A stretch of 64,000 nucleotides of DNA from Pseudomonas sp. HN11 (lineage in GTDB: Bacteria > Pseudomonadota > Gammaproteobacteria > Pseudomonadales > Pseudomonadaceae): assembly GCF_021390155.1 (NCBI RefSeq), contig NZ_CP089985.1, positions 2,739,001 through 2,803,000 of the forward strand, in the 5' to 3' direction. The translations under genes and the position numbers were made by a program. Shown in pieces: positions 27,841 to 36,523 of this stretch. The notes beneath the pieces are model-generated. The model did no database searches. It saw only the letters and a program-made list of their open reading frames with translations, and was not told the DNA's origin. Position 1 is the stretch's first letter, and every line of letters begins with the position of its first letter.

Positions 27841-29091
27841 TTAGTCCCAGCTCAATGCGCCGCCAGTCTGATATTCGATCACACGGGTTTCGAAGAAATT
27901 CTTCTCTTTCTTCAAGTCCATAATCTCGCTCATCCACGGGAACGGGTTGGTAGTGCCTGGGTACTCTTCTTTAAGGCCAATCTGCGACAGGCGACGGTTG
28001 GCGATGAACTTGAGGTAGTCCTCCATCATCGCCGCATTCATCCCCAACACCCCGCGCGGCATGGTATCGCGAGCGTATTCGATCTCCAGCTGAGTCCCTT
28101 GCAGGATCATCTGGGTCGCTTCTTCCTTCATCTCGGCATCCCACAAATGCGGGTTTTCGATCTTGATCTGGTTGATCACATCGATACCGAAGTTCAGGTG
28201 CATCGACTCATCGCGCAGGATGTATTGGAACTGCTCGGCCACGCCGGTCATTTTGTTGCGACGGCCCATGGAGAGGATCTGGGTGAAGCCGCAATAGAAG
28301 AAGATGCCTTCCAGCACGCAGTAGTAGGCGACCAGGTTGCGCAGCAGCTCTTTGTCGGTCTCGACGGTGCCGGTTTCGAACTTCGGATCGGAGATCGAGC
28401 GGGTGTATTTCAGGCCCCAGGCGGCTTTTTTAGCCACCGATGGGATCTCGTGGTACATGTTGAAGATCTCGCCTTCATCCATGGCCAGCGATTCGATGCA
28501 GTACTGGTAGGCGTGGGTGTGGATCGCTTCTTCGAAGGCCTGGCGCAGGATGTACTGGCGGCACTCCGGGTTGGTGATCAGGCGGTACACGGCCAACACC
28601 AGGTTGTTGGCGACCAGGGAGTCGGCGGTGGAGAAGAAGCCCAGGTTGCGCATGACGATACGGCGTTCGTCGTCGGTCAGGCCTTCGGGGTTTTTCCACA
28701 GCGCGATGTCGGCGGTCATGTTGACCTCTTGCGGCATCCAGTGGTTGGCGCAGCCGTCGAGGTACTTTTGCCAGGCCCAGTCGTACTTGAAGGGTACAAG
28801 TTGGTTGAGGTCGGCGCGGCAGTTGATCATGCGCTTTTCGTCGACTGCGACGCGGGCGGAAGCGCCTTCGAGTTCGGCGAGGCCTTCGGCGACGTCGAGT
28901 TTGTCCAGGGCGGCCTTGGCGCGCACGATGGCGGCGGAGTCACTGGAGGTGACGGCGCGGGCTTCGAGGGCGGCTTTGGCGCCGTCGCCGTCGAGGCGGT
29001 CCATGTTAGCTTCGCTGGCGTGGCCAGCATTGGCGCCCTTGATCACCGCTGCACCGGTGTCTTCGTTGTCGACTTCATCCCAACTCAACAT
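27841..29091 (-). CDS. nrdB: Class Ia ribonucleotide reductase beta subunit NrdB
   Basis: A 416-residue R2 protein that supplies the tyrosyl radical for ribonucleotide reduction. Start at [13 protein letters not shown]; upstream in-frame codons are not conserved in style. Diiron and radical residues are intact: Asp157 (TADSLVANN), Glu188, His191 and Tyr195 ([12 protein letters not shown], with the same +3/+7 spacing as E. coli E115/H118/Y122), the helix [11 protein letters not shown], and ILRDESMHL. About 90 N-terminal residues precede the E. coli-like core, as in the pseudomonad enzyme. nrdA is not in the window on either side. Two NrdR-like boxes lie 97-145 bases upstream. Confidence 0.94.
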   Translation of the reverse strand: MLSWDEVDNEDTGAAVIKGANAGHASEANMDRLDGDGAKAALEARAVTSSDSAAIVRAKAALDKLDVAEGLAELEGASARVAVDEKRMINCRADLNQLVPFKYDWAWQKYLDGCANHWMPQEVNMTADIALWKNPEGLTDDERRIVMRNLGFFSTADSLVANNLVLAVYRLITNPECRQYILRQAFEEAIHTHAYQYCIESLAMDEGEIFNMYHEIPSVAKKAAWGLKYTRSISDPKFETGTVETDKELLRNLVAYYCVLEGIFFYCGFTQILSMGRRNKMTGVAEQFQYILRDESMHLNFGIDVINQIKIENPHLWDAEMKEEATQMILQGTQLEIEYARDTMPRGVLGMNAAMMEDYLKFIANRRLSQIGLKEEYPGTTNPFPWMSEIMDLKKEKNFFETRVIEYQTGGALSWD

Positions 29092-29187
29092 GGAAATGCT
29101 CCTTCCTGGTATTCGAAAAATAAGTTTTTTGCAGGCTTCAAGGCATTGAAATACTGCGCATAGTGTGGTCGGTAAATACCGATGCCG

Positions 29188-29236
29188 CACACTATGTAGT
29201 GGTCTGTTTTGTTTGTGAGCACACTATATGGTGTGT
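29188..29236 (-). promoter_or_regulatory. Paired NrdR boxes upstream of nrdB
   Basis: CACACTATGTAGTGGT at 29188-29203 and ACACTATATGGTGTGT at 29221-29236 both match the NrdR consensus acaCwAtATaTwGtgt. Aligned positions are 32 bases apart, three helical turns, which is the classical NrdR spacing. They lie in front of nrdB and predict repression when dATP/ATP signals are high. The second box is close to perfect. Confidence 0.8.
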
Positions 29237-29293
29237 GTCAGAGATGGTCAACGCACAAGACGGCCTTCATCGTTGCAGGGGGTATGAGCAAAT

Positions 29294-29545
29294 CTCACCA
29301 TCGGCGAAGGTTTCGAAGGCCCGACCGTCAACGCTGCCCACATCAATATCCTCAGCGGTCCACGCAACGGTCCGGCCGGCCAGGCGTTCGCCAACAGCCT
29401 CGCGTCGCCAAGCCAGGGGCATTGTCCGTTCAAGGTGATCGCCCAGCCGAATATTCCGGTCAAAAACACTGCTGCTGGTGAGTGTAGGCGTGCCTTCAAG
29501 GCCATACTCAACATTATGAGTAATGTTGGTGGTCAGCAAGTTTGA
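29294..29545 (+). pseudogene. Fragment of a formaldehyde-activating enzyme (fae-like) gene
   Basis: From 29294 one frame reads LTIGEGFEGPTVNAAHINIL, then SGPRNGPAGQAFANSLASPS, then QGHCPFKVIAQPNIPVKN. This is the characteristic N-terminal half of Fae-type proteins (GEGFEGPxVNAAHIN; GPRNGPAGQAFANSL). After PVKN the similarity ends and the frame continues in unrelated sequence to a TGA at 29543-29545. No start codon is in frame at the left: a TGA occurs just upstream. About 175 bases of gene survive. It marks the left border of the AT-rich insert carrying the ATPase/HNH genes. Confidence 0.75.
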
Positions 29546-29636
29546 TCATTTTAAGTATTTGTACTCCCGGTGCCAGGCTAGGAATTGAGCGCGTGCAAAT
29601 GATACCATTAAGCCATCACAAGATGGAGTTTTTGGT

Positions 29637-31301
29637 ATGCAGTGGACTATTACCCTACCTAAGGAATTAAACAATTTTCACGGTCCGTTAAGAGTCACAC
29701 TAGGCAACCCTCGCTGGGATGATTTTGGGTTTAATTATCATGCGGTGATAGAGTTACATTATAAACATGAGTGCTTAGTATTCCACCTTTATGTAATGCC
29801 GTTCGACGTAAAAAATGAAATATTCAACAGATTGGCAGATGCTCCGCCGGGTGAGTTGACAAGATACATAAGTTTGCTTCGCGATCCAGCGACGTATCAA
29901 TACCTTGCCTCAAATTTGGACGACTCTGACTATAATGCTCTTTTGCATGAGTTAAGAGAGCTTTCTGCTGCCAAAAGCTTGGGGAGCATTTCACAGGCTG
30001 AATTAAATGACATTGCTTCGCTTGAACCCTTTCGTCTTGGCGTTCTAAGAAGAACCAATGCATACCTGTCTATCGTGAGAGGTTACGAGTCATCATATGT
30101 TGCTGAAGCATACGGTGATACGCGGGTGGATTTTTCATTCTCGATGATATTGCCAGGTACCAACGAATGGCTGAGCTTGTCTTTTATATATAAAGATCAT
30201 CGGTATTTTGAGGATAGAATACATTGTCTGATCGGCGTGAACGGGGTAGGAAAAACTCAATTTTTATCAGGGTTGATTGGCTCAATTGCCCAGCGCTGCG
30301 GCGATATGAATCAACATGCTCCTTTACCCGGGTTGGCTTTCCATGCTGGAAGCAAAGTCGAGCAATCCGCTAGGCGACTGGATGTTCCTGACGGGTTCTA
30401 TTTTAATCGGGTATTGGCTTACAGCTCTGACGCATTCACAATGTTACCGATGCCTGGCAAACCTTCTTCATTTGATTATCAGATTTTTAACTCGGCGGAC
30501 CCGAACGCTTCCAGTGAGTATGGGAAAAGTTTATCGCACTTATTGCTGGGCGTTTTGAGAGATGTAAGTGATGCATTCAACGAGCGCGCTTGGGCGATAC
30601 TCTGCTCTAGCCTGGAGAGCCTGATTCCCATGGAGCGCTTGGCTATTCCTGTGACTGATCGATGCCCTGAAGGGTATTACTTCACTGATCAGCGTGGAGA
30701 GCGCTGGTGCAACATCGACAGAATCAGTGGCGAGAATAGAAGCCTGGATATCTACGGTACCGTAGACCCCAGTCGACCGCCTTCGATCTTTCCACTGACA
30801 GGGTCGATACCAGTGGAGTTAAGTAGTGGCCAACGGGTCATGTTTAGGTTTGCCTTGCACTTTCTGACGCATGCAAGCTATGGGGCTCTACTCGTCATAG
30901 ATGAACCTGAAACTTATCTTCATCCGAATTTAATCAGTGACTATATGATGCTGTTGTACCGTATTCTTACGGCCACAGGGTCAACGGCTATCATAGCAAC
31001 GCATTCGGCTTATGTCGTGAGGGAACTGCCAAAGCATTGTGTTCATGTCCTTCAGCGTGATGGTGAGAAGATTGTAAATGGAACTCCCTATCTAAATACC
31101 TTGGGTGCAAGTGTTTCAGAGATATCTGCAGCTGTCTTCGGGGATAGCACCGCTAATGCGTATCACAGGAAAATTACGCAGCTTTTGTCGGAGTCTGATT
31201 TGTCCTTTGAAGAGGTCTTGGATGGCTACCGTGATATATTTAATCTTAATATGCTCATGGAAATTAGTGATCTCATGGATGATGTCGAGGGGCGTGGTTA
31301 A
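29637..31301 (+). CDS. ABC-type ATPase of a Septu-like anti-phage operon (PtuA-like)
   Basis: A 554-residue protein with an SMC/OLD/PtuA-type ATPase core. Walker A is residues 200-207 (GVNGVGKT), ABC signature 394-399 (ELSSGQ), Walker B LLVIDEPETYLHP with Asp422-Glu423, and switch His456 (IIATHSAYV). Residues 1-~195 are an unfamiliar domain (FHGPLRVTLGNPRWDDFGFN; FHLYVMPFDVKNEIF) with helices between; standard PtuA has its Walker A near the N-terminus. GGAG lies eight bases before the ATG. The DNA is clearly AT-rich compared with both sides. The HNH nuclease gene follows after two bases. ATPase plus HNH gene pairs are the Septu layout, in which the ATPase complex controls the nuclease during phage infection; that role here is inferred. 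Confidence 0.82.
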   Translation: MQWTITLPKELNNFHGPLRVTLGNPRWDDFGFNYHAVIELHYKHECLVFHLYVMPFDVKNEIFNRLADAPPGELTRYISLLRDPATYQYLASNLDDSDYNALLHELRELSAAKSLGSISQAELNDIASLEPFRLGVLRRTNAYLSIVRGYESSYVAEAYGDTRVDFSFSMILPGTNEWLSLSFIYKDHRYFEDRIHCLIGVNGVGKTQFLSGLIGSIAQRCGDMNQHAPLPGLAFHAGSKVEQSARRLDVPDGFYFNRVLAYSSDAFTMLPMPGKPSSFDYQIFNSADPNASSEYGKSLSHLLLGVLRDVSDAFNERAWAILCSSLESLIPMERLAIPVTDRCPEGYYFTDQRGERWCNIDRISGENRSLDIYGTVDPSRPPSIFPLTGSIPVELSSGQRVMFRFALHFLTHASYGALLVIDEPETYLHPNLISDYMMLLYRILTATGSTAIIATHSAYVVRELPKHCVHVLQRDGEKIVNGTPYLNTLGASVSEISAAVFGDSTANAYHRKITQLLSESDLSFEEVLDGYRDIFNLNMLMEISDLMDDVEGRG

Positions 31302-31303
31302 GT

Positions 31304-32122
31304 ATGCAGAGTTACAAGCAGTACGTTGCCACAGATGAATCCTCTCTTTCTAAGGTGTGTGAAAGCTATGGCCATCTATCATCTGTGTACGATAGAATAC
31401 TAGGCGCGTACGCTGAATATGAACTTACCGAAGGCAGTCCTTATATGCGTTCAGTCGGTTTGACTAAAGAGGCGGTAACTTGTTTGCATGCTCTTTATGT
31501 TGGTGCGGCAAAATTGCACGGGCTCGACTGGGTAAAGAAAGTAAAGTTACATGTGTCCAGTTCCTGTCCGATGTGTGGTAACACCGCAATGGGCACCGTT
31601 GAGCACTATTTGCCCAAGGCGCCTTTTCCTGAGTATTCAATTTATAGTAATAATCTTATACCCTCCTGCGTTGATTGTAATAGTAAGCGAGGAAGCAGGC
31701 ACGTCAATGGTGTTGCCGAAAAATTCATTCATCCTATCTATGATGTCTCAATACTTGAACGGCTTCTATTGATTACGGTGTTTGAAGGTTCGCACCGTAG
31801 GGTTAAGTTTCGTCTGGGTTATAATAGTTCTTCGTTTTTGCCGGCGGAGTCCAGACGAATTGAGTTTCATATAAAAATGAACGTTTTGGTCAAGTCATAC
31901 CGATTCGTTACCTTGAATTATCGATCCGAGTTTAGAGCTAGAGCGGAAGGTAAGTTTACAGAGGAGGCGCTGGCACGGTTGATAACTAAAGAACTAAGTA
32001 TTCTGCGAAAGTCTGGAGGTGGGCGTTGCTGGAGAGGGGCTTTCTTGAGGGGGTTGTTGGAGATTTCTCATGCTGAGAGGCTCGTTGTTCTGAAGGGGCC
32101 GGAGCTAACTGCCTTAGTGTGA
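31304..32122 (+). CDS. Zinc-ribbon HNH endonuclease, PtuB-like partner
   Basis: A 272-residue protein. Residues 88-125 form an HNH nuclease with a treble-clef zinc site: C88-x2-C91 (SCPMCGNT), Glu100-His101 (VEHYLPK), Asn116-Asn117 (IYSNNLIP) and C122-x2-C125 (CVDCNSKRG). EHYLPKxxxPEY is typical of HNH proteins paired with AAA/ABC ATPases such as PtuB. Residues 1-85 are helical and lack recognisable motifs. The C-terminal ~140 residues have a beta region (VFEGSHRRVKFRLGYNS) and a Lys/Arg-rich end. Start codon two bases after the ATPase stop, with GGGCGTGG as ribosome site, so translation is coupled. AT-rich codon use matches the ATPase gene, indicating joint transfer. Confidence 0.82.
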   Translation: MQSYKQYVATDESSLSKVCESYGHLSSVYDRILGAYAEYELTEGSPYMRSVGLTKEAVTCLHALYVGAAKLHGLDWVKKVKLHVSSSCPMCGNTAMGTVEHYLPKAPFPEYSIYSNNLIPSCVDCNSKRGSRHVNGVAEKFIHPIYDVSILERLLLITVFEGSHRRVKFRLGYNSSSFLPAESRRIEFHIKMNVLVKSYRFVTLNYRSEFRARAEGKFTEEALARLITKELSILRKSGGGRCWRGAFLRGLLEISHAERLVVLKGPELTALV

Positions 32123-32248
32123 TAAACAAAGGGCATTCTGACAGTTGGTTAGTGGTTATTTTGAATGGGTAGGGTTTTGTATAATATCCTGCGGTCATCT
32201 GATTTTCTTGATTGATATTGAGCCTTAAATAGGTAGGTGCTGACGTAT

Positions 32249-32506
32249 TCAAACATCGCTTTCTCGATTAAGCCACTGCGTAAACAACCGAACCTTTGAT
32301 AAGCCCTGCTTTTGCGTCGCTACATCCAGCCAATAGCCATAGGGGCCGATCACCTCCAGCGGGTGATCGGCAGCAGGCTGCCGTTGGCCAACTCACGTTC
32401 GATCATCTGCTGGTCGATCACCAGCAGCTCACTGCTGCAATGGGCTGCGGTGGCAGGCGACCTCTTCGAAGACGCGGAGCATGTTGAGGGAAGGCAGGCG
32501 GCGCAT
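32249..32506 (-). pseudogene. Collapsed LysR-family regulator gene (GcvA-like)
   Basis: On the minus strand an ATG at 32506 begins MRRLPSLNMLRVFEEVACH, the N-terminus of GcvA-like LysR proteins. It hits a stop after 25 codons. Later, in other frames, come LVIDQQMIERELANGSLLPI and then IGPYGYWLDVATQKQGLSKV followed by RLFTQWLNRESDV and a TGA at 32249-32251, a typical LysR C-terminus. About 220 internal residues are missing and at least two frame changes exist. It marks the right border of the AT-rich insert. Confidence 0.8.
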
Positions 32507-32529
32507 GGGTCAGAGTCCCCACGATGTTT

Positions 32530-32558
32530 GTAGTGAGCGGGGCTAGCCCGTTCACTAC
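32530..32558. terminator. Hairpin downstream of the porin gene
   Basis: GTAGTGAGCGGG (32530-32541) and CCCGTTCACTAC (32547-32558) pair except for one position around a five-base loop. It begins 13 bases beyond the porin stop on the porin's transcript. It resembles REP-type hairpins and may protect or end the message. Confidence 0.5.
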
Positions 32559-32570
32559 GAAGAGCAGTGG

Positions 32571-33773
32571 TTAGAAATAATACCCAATGTTCATGTACAG
32601 CTGATTCTCCCACTGATTGCTGCCTCCGGCCCCCAGGCTCTGGGTATAGCTGCTGCCGCCAATGTACGGGTCATTCTTGCCAATCAACCACTCCGTCGCG
32701 ATCCACAACTTGCTGAAGGAAAGCGACGTGCCGAGGATCACCCGTTGCGAGGTCTTGAACTCATCGGCGGATTTATCAAAGGCACTGTAGTTGGCGTACA
32801 GCTTCACACCGCTGACCTGATCCCACAGGTATTTGCCGCCCACGTCATAACTCAGGTCCGCCACATACAGGTTGCCGCGACTGGCGACGTTGTAAGTGCC
32901 GTCATACCCGCCCAGGGTCACCACTTCGTCCGTACCGGCGTTACGCGGCGACATCTGCTGGCGTGCGGCCTGCAATTGCAGGCCCCACGGGCCGTTTTTG
33001 CCCAGGTAGTGGATGGCCACGGCGTTGCGTCGCCCATCGTTGCCGGTATCTTTGTTTTCCAGGGTCGAGGTCAGGCCGGACAGGCCGATTTCGGACTTCC
33101 AGTCGCCCAGGTCCAGGGCCTTGGCCACGCGCAGCACCACGGTGTTGCGTTCCTGGTTGTCACTGCCGTCGCCAACGTAACTGTCGGCGCCAGACACCAC
33201 GCTGGAATAGGTCACGCCCTTGCTGGTGCCCTTGCCCTGCCACGCGGGGCGAAGGTAATAGCCAGCCTGGATGTTCCAGTCGCCGGTCTGTTGCACGTAT
33301 TTGGCACCGACCTGCTGCACGTCTTCCAGGCCGATCACGTTGCCCAGCGTTTCGTAGAAGGTGCTGCCGAAGTAAGGCTGCAAGCCGAACGGCACGGTGT
33401 TCAAGCCCACTTGCACGTGTTGCTCGGGGTTGAACTTGTAGCCGACCCAGGCGAACTTGGCGAATTGGATGTCGCCATAGTTCTTGGTGTACTGGTAGGG
33501 GTACGAGCGCCCGTAGAAACGGTACTGCGCCTCGCCGATCCATGTGTCGGAGCTGTACTTGGCGCTGAGGAACACGGTGTCCAGGCCGAACTTCTGGATG
33601 TCGCGATCCGGGTCGTAGTCCCAGCGCGCACGGATGGCGCCGCCGAGGTCGAGGTTGTCGGTAACCTGCACGGCCATGGCCGGCGCCGCGAGGACGCCGA
33701 GCACGGGGATGAGGGTGAAGCGGACCAGCTGCAAGGGCAGGCCGGTGCCCAGGAATGGGCGGCGGTTGATCAT
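32571..33773 (-). CDS. Outer membrane porin, substrate unknown
   Basis: A 400-residue beta-barrel protein. An N-terminal signal peptide is likely (LVRFTLIPVLGVLAAPAMA, cleavage before VQVTDN), though with an unusually long leader; an internal start is possible. The mature protein alternates amphipathic strands rich in Tyr, Trp and Gly (DYDPDRDIQKFGLDTVFLSA; GEAQYRFYGRSYPYQY; VQVGLNTVPFGLQPYFGSTF) and ends in a C-terminal aromatic (NIGYYF), the outer-membrane insertion signal. I do not recognise the substrate family; it is not OprD- or OprB-like in motifs. The divergent LysR gene (235 bases away) is the probable regulator. Confidence 0.8.
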   Translation of the reverse strand: MINRRPFLGTGLPLQLVRFTLIPVLGVLAAPAMAVQVTDNLDLGGAIRARWDYDPDRDIQKFGLDTVFLSAKYSSDTWIGEAQYRFYGRSYPYQYTKNYGDIQFAKFAWVGYKFNPEQHVQVGLNTVPFGLQPYFGSTFYETLGNVIGLEDVQQVGAKYVQQTGDWNIQAGYYLRPAWQGKGTSKGVTYSSVVSGADSYVGDGSDNQERNTVVLRVAKALDLGDWKSEIGLSGLTSTLENKDTGNDGRRNAVAIHYLGKNGPWGLQLQAARQQMSPRNAGTDEVVTLGGYDGTYNVASRGNLYVADLSYDVGGKYLWDQVSGVKLYANYSAFDKSADEFKTSQRVILGTSLSFSKLWIATEWLIGKNDPYIGGSSYTQSLGAGGSNQWENQLYMNIGYYF

Positions 33774-34008
33774 GGGGCTGCTCTCATGTTGTTTTTATTA
33801 GAGATGCCCGCAGTTTTGTCATCCGCGCAAAGATCGACAAACGATAAATTCAGTGGTTAAACGTTCGTTAAACGAATGTTAGTTGGCGTGGTGAGGCCAG
33901 GGGGTTGAAATAGACACATCGATTGATACAAAAAATCATGTTGGCTAGGAATTGTACTGCTGCTCATGGGATGCTTGGCGCCTCGTCTGTCGTCTTCGAG
34001 TGCTCGCC

Positions 34009-34938
34009 ATGAAACGCAAAATGCCCGGTCTCAATGCCCTCAAGGCTTTCGAAGTGGCCGGCAGTACCGGCAGTTTCACCCGGGCTGCGGAGCTGTTGAA
34101 CGTGACCCAAAGTGCGGTCAGCCGTCAGGTTCGCCAGTTGGAAGAACAGTTGGGTGAAAACCTGCTGGAACGACGCCATCACCATTTGGAACTGACCAGC
34201 GCCGGCCGCGTATTGCTGCGCGCACTGCACCAATCCTTCGACAAGATCGAGCTGACGGTGCGCAGCATCCAACAGAAAACCCACTCCAACCGCTTGCATG
34301 TTAATGCACCGCCGACCTTCACCAGTCGCTGGTTGATGCCGCGTCTGGGGCGCTTGCGTGAAGCCCATCCCGAGCTGGAATTGAGTCTCACCACCTGCCT
34401 GCAAGACAGCCTGGCGCAGACCAGCACCCTCGACTGTGCGATTCGTTTTGGCAATGGCGAGTGGGACTGCCTGGACAGTTCGCTGTTGATTCAGGAACGG
34501 CATATCGCCGTGTGTGCGCCGTCTCTGTATGCCCGCGAATGTAGCGATGGGGTGGACCTCAATCGCATGACGCTGCTGCATGTGTTGGCCAGTGAGGATC
34601 AGCGGTATCTCACCTGGAAACATTGGTTGGATGCGGCGCGTATTCACGGGGTGGATACCCAGGGTGGATATGAGTTCGATCTGCTGGACTTGGCGATTCG
34701 GGCGGCCACGGATGGATTGGGGATCACGATTGCTGACTGGCATATGGTGGCGGCGGAGCTGGCTTGCGGGCAGTTGACTCAGGTGCTGAATGTGCATGTG
34801 GAGGGGCATCAGTCGTATTGGCTGGTGACGCGGCCGGAGCAGACGGATATGCCGCAGTTGCAGGTGTTTGGTCAGTGGTTGCAGGAGGAGATCTGGTTGG
34901 CGCAGCGGCAGTTGGAGCCGTCTACGGCGGCTAATTGA
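34009..34938 (+). CDS. LysR-family transcriptional regulator (GcvA-like)
   Basis: A 309-residue regulator; start at ATG 34009 (MKRKMPGLNALKAFEVAGST), with ATG 34021 an alternative. The N-terminal helix-turn-helix is standard (SFTRAAELLNVTQSAVSRQV RQLEEQLG region). The effector domain contains LHVNAPPTFTSRWLMPRLGR and TLDCAIRFGNGEWDCLDSSL, signatures of the GcvA/AmpR-type branch. It is divergent from the porin, which it may control. Its C-terminus GHQSYWLVTRPEQTDMPQLQ keeps the branch pattern. The degraded LysR gene at 32249-32506 belongs to the same branch, but the two N-termini differ, so it is not a recent duplicate. Confidence 0.9.
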   Translation: MKRKMPGLNALKAFEVAGSTGSFTRAAELLNVTQSAVSRQVRQLEEQLGENLLERRHHHLELTSAGRVLLRALHQSFDKIELTVRSIQQKTHSNRLHVNAPPTFTSRWLMPRLGRLREAHPELELSLTTCLQDSLAQTSTLDCAIRFGNGEWDCLDSSLLIQERHIAVCAPSLYARECSDGVDLNRMTLLHVLASEDQRYLTWKHWLDAARIHGVDTQGGYEFDLLDLAIRAATDGLGITIADWHMVAAELACGQLTQVLNVHVEGHQSYWLVTRPEQTDMPQLQVFGQWLQEEIWLAQRQLEPSTAAN

Positions 34939-34948
34939 TTGGGTAAGG

Positions 34949-35048
34949 GTACATATCCGTTATTTGGGTAACGGCTGGTATTGGTTCCGTCCTTACGGCG
35001 GCCCCCCAAATCCCTGTCGAATTCCGGCCAGCGTGTTTGACGGGGCGC
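34949..35048. repeat. Intergenic repeat element, copy B
   Basis: The same two blocks as at 21235-21333 occur here (34949-34975 and 35025-35048), identical in the cores, in the same order and separated by 49 unrelated bases. It lies between the 3' end of the LysR gene and the 3' end of the histidine kinase gene. The rest of this 280-base gap holds another REP-like stretch (TTGTGGGAGCTGGGTTGTCG near 35118) and no gene. Confidence 0.7.
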
Positions 35049-35218
35049 CTTAGATCAAAAGCAAGAGCACAGCGGCTTGACAGCCGGCTTGAGTGGTAGA
35101 GCAAAGGCAAATACGGTCTTGTGGGAGCTGGGTTGTCGGGTCGCCGCATCGCTGCGATGGCATCGACACGGTGTGCCAGATACACCAGGGTGTCTGCATC
35201 TCTGTGTTCAAGTGCGGC

Positions 35219-36523
35219 TCACAAAGTGATCTTGATCTGCGCACACAACCCACCTTCCGGCCGATTGCTCAACGTCAACGATCCGCCAATCGCCACGACC
35301 AGTTGCTGGGCAATCGCCAAACCCAGGCCCGTGCCACCGGTGCCGCGGTTGCGTGAGCTTTCGACGCGGTAGAACGGTTGCATCACCTGTATCAGTTCGT
35401 CTTCGGCAATGCCAGGGCCGTTGTCCAAGACCTTGATCGAGAGTTCGCCCTCTGCCGTGGAGCCGACTTCCAGTTGCGCGGCCCCGGCGAATTTGAGGGC
35501 GTTGTCCACCAAGTTCACCAGCACTCGGCGCAGGGCGTGGGGGCGGGTGTCGAGGACCACGGCGCTTTTGCCCGTGAGGATGACCTGTTTGTGCATGTCC
35601 TGGTAGTCGAACACCAGGCTGTCGAGGAAAGCGTCGAGGTTGATGCGATGACTGGCTTCGGTGGCGCCGTGGACGCTGCGCGCATAGGCCACGCCTTCAC
35701 GCACCAGGTGTTCCATTTCGCCCAGGTCGCTCCAGAGTTTGTCGCGTTCGGCACAATCTTCCATGAATTCGGCGCGCAGTTTCATGCGGGTGATCGGAGT
35801 TTGCAGGTCGTGGGAAATTGCCGCGAGGATCTGCATGCGTTCCTTGAGGTATTCGGCGATGCGTTTTTGCATTTCATTGAAGGCGGCGGCGGCATGGGCG
35901 ACTTCGGTCGGGCCTTTTTCGTCCAGCGGCGTGGGGTGGGCATTGGGGTCGAGGGTTTCCACGGCGCGGGCCAGGCGGGTCAGCGGGCGGATGGCCAGGC
36001 GCACGGCGAACCAGGTGCAGCCCAGCAGCAGTGCCAGTTGCAGCACCAGCACCACCGGCAACCAGTAGGCGACAGGCAGGGCAGCAGGGCGGACGTCGAC
36101 GGTGATCGGGCTGCCATCGGCCAGGGTCAGGTGCGCCTGGAAGTGCTTCTGCATGCCGGGAATGTCGCGGAAGGTCAGCGCGTAATGCTCGCCCAGTGCG
36201 TCCGCAATCGAAGTCGCGGCCATTGGCACATCGTCGCTGCTCATCGGCTCGCCGATTTCACCCGCGTTCAGGAGGTAGCGATAGTTCTGGCGGTCGAGAC
36301 GCGGCAGCCAACTGGCGCGTTCGTCGGCGGGCAGGCGGTCGAGGATGGCCACCGAGGTGGAGACATCGTTTTCCAGGTTACCCAGCATCGCGGTGCGCGC
36401 GCTGATGTAGCGTTCGTAGAACTGCGCACTGAAGGACAAACCATGGGCGCACACCAAGCTGATCAAGAAGATCAGTGACAACTGCGACGCCAGGGTGCGT
36501 GGCCAACCAAACCTTAAGCTCAT
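35219..36523 (-). CDS. Membrane sensor histidine kinase (EnvZ-like)
   Basis: A 434-residue class I sensor kinase. Two membrane helices (about residues 12-32 and 152-174) bracket a periplasmic sensor of about 120 residues. A HAMP linker follows (RLAIRPLTRLARAVETLDPN), then the phosphorylation helix with His238 (ISHDLQTPITRMKLRAEF). The ATPase domain has N-box VLVNLVDNALKFAG, G1 DNGPGIAEDEL and G2 GTGLGLAIAQQLV. The start overlaps the response regulator's stop by four bases, so the two are co-translated. The stimulus is unknown; the periplasmic domain has no recognised fold by eye. Confidence 0.92.
   Translation of the reverse strand: MSLRFGWPRTLASQLSLIFLISLVCAHGLSFSAQFYERYISARTAMLGNLENDVSTSVAILDRLPADERASWLPRLDRQNYRYLLNAGEIGEPMSSDDVPMAATSIADALGEHYALTFRDIPGMQKHFQAHLTLADGSPITVDVRPAALPVAYWLPVVLVLQLALLLGCTWFAVRLAIRPLTRLARAVETLDPNAHPTPLDEKGPTEVAHAAAAFNEMQKRIAEYLKERMQILAAISHDLQTPITRMKLRAEFMEDCAERDKLWSDLGEMEHLVREGVAYARSVHGATEASHRINLDAFLDSLVFDYQDMHKQVILTGKSAVVLDTRPHALRRVLVNLVDNALKFAGAAQLEVGSTAEGELSIKVLDNGPGIAEDELIQVMQPFYRVESSRNRGTGGTGLGLAIAQQLVVAIGGSLTLSNRPEGGLCAQIKITL

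Noticed and set aside
27193..29163. Long plus-strand frame opposite nrdB
   Set aside because: It spans the DUF1289 gene, a REPIN and nrdB without motifs; nrdB has all metal and radical residues.
29092..32570. Search for a prophage or integrative element around the defence operon
   Set aside because: No integrase, recombinase, transposase, phage structural gene, tRNA or flanking direct repeat is visible.
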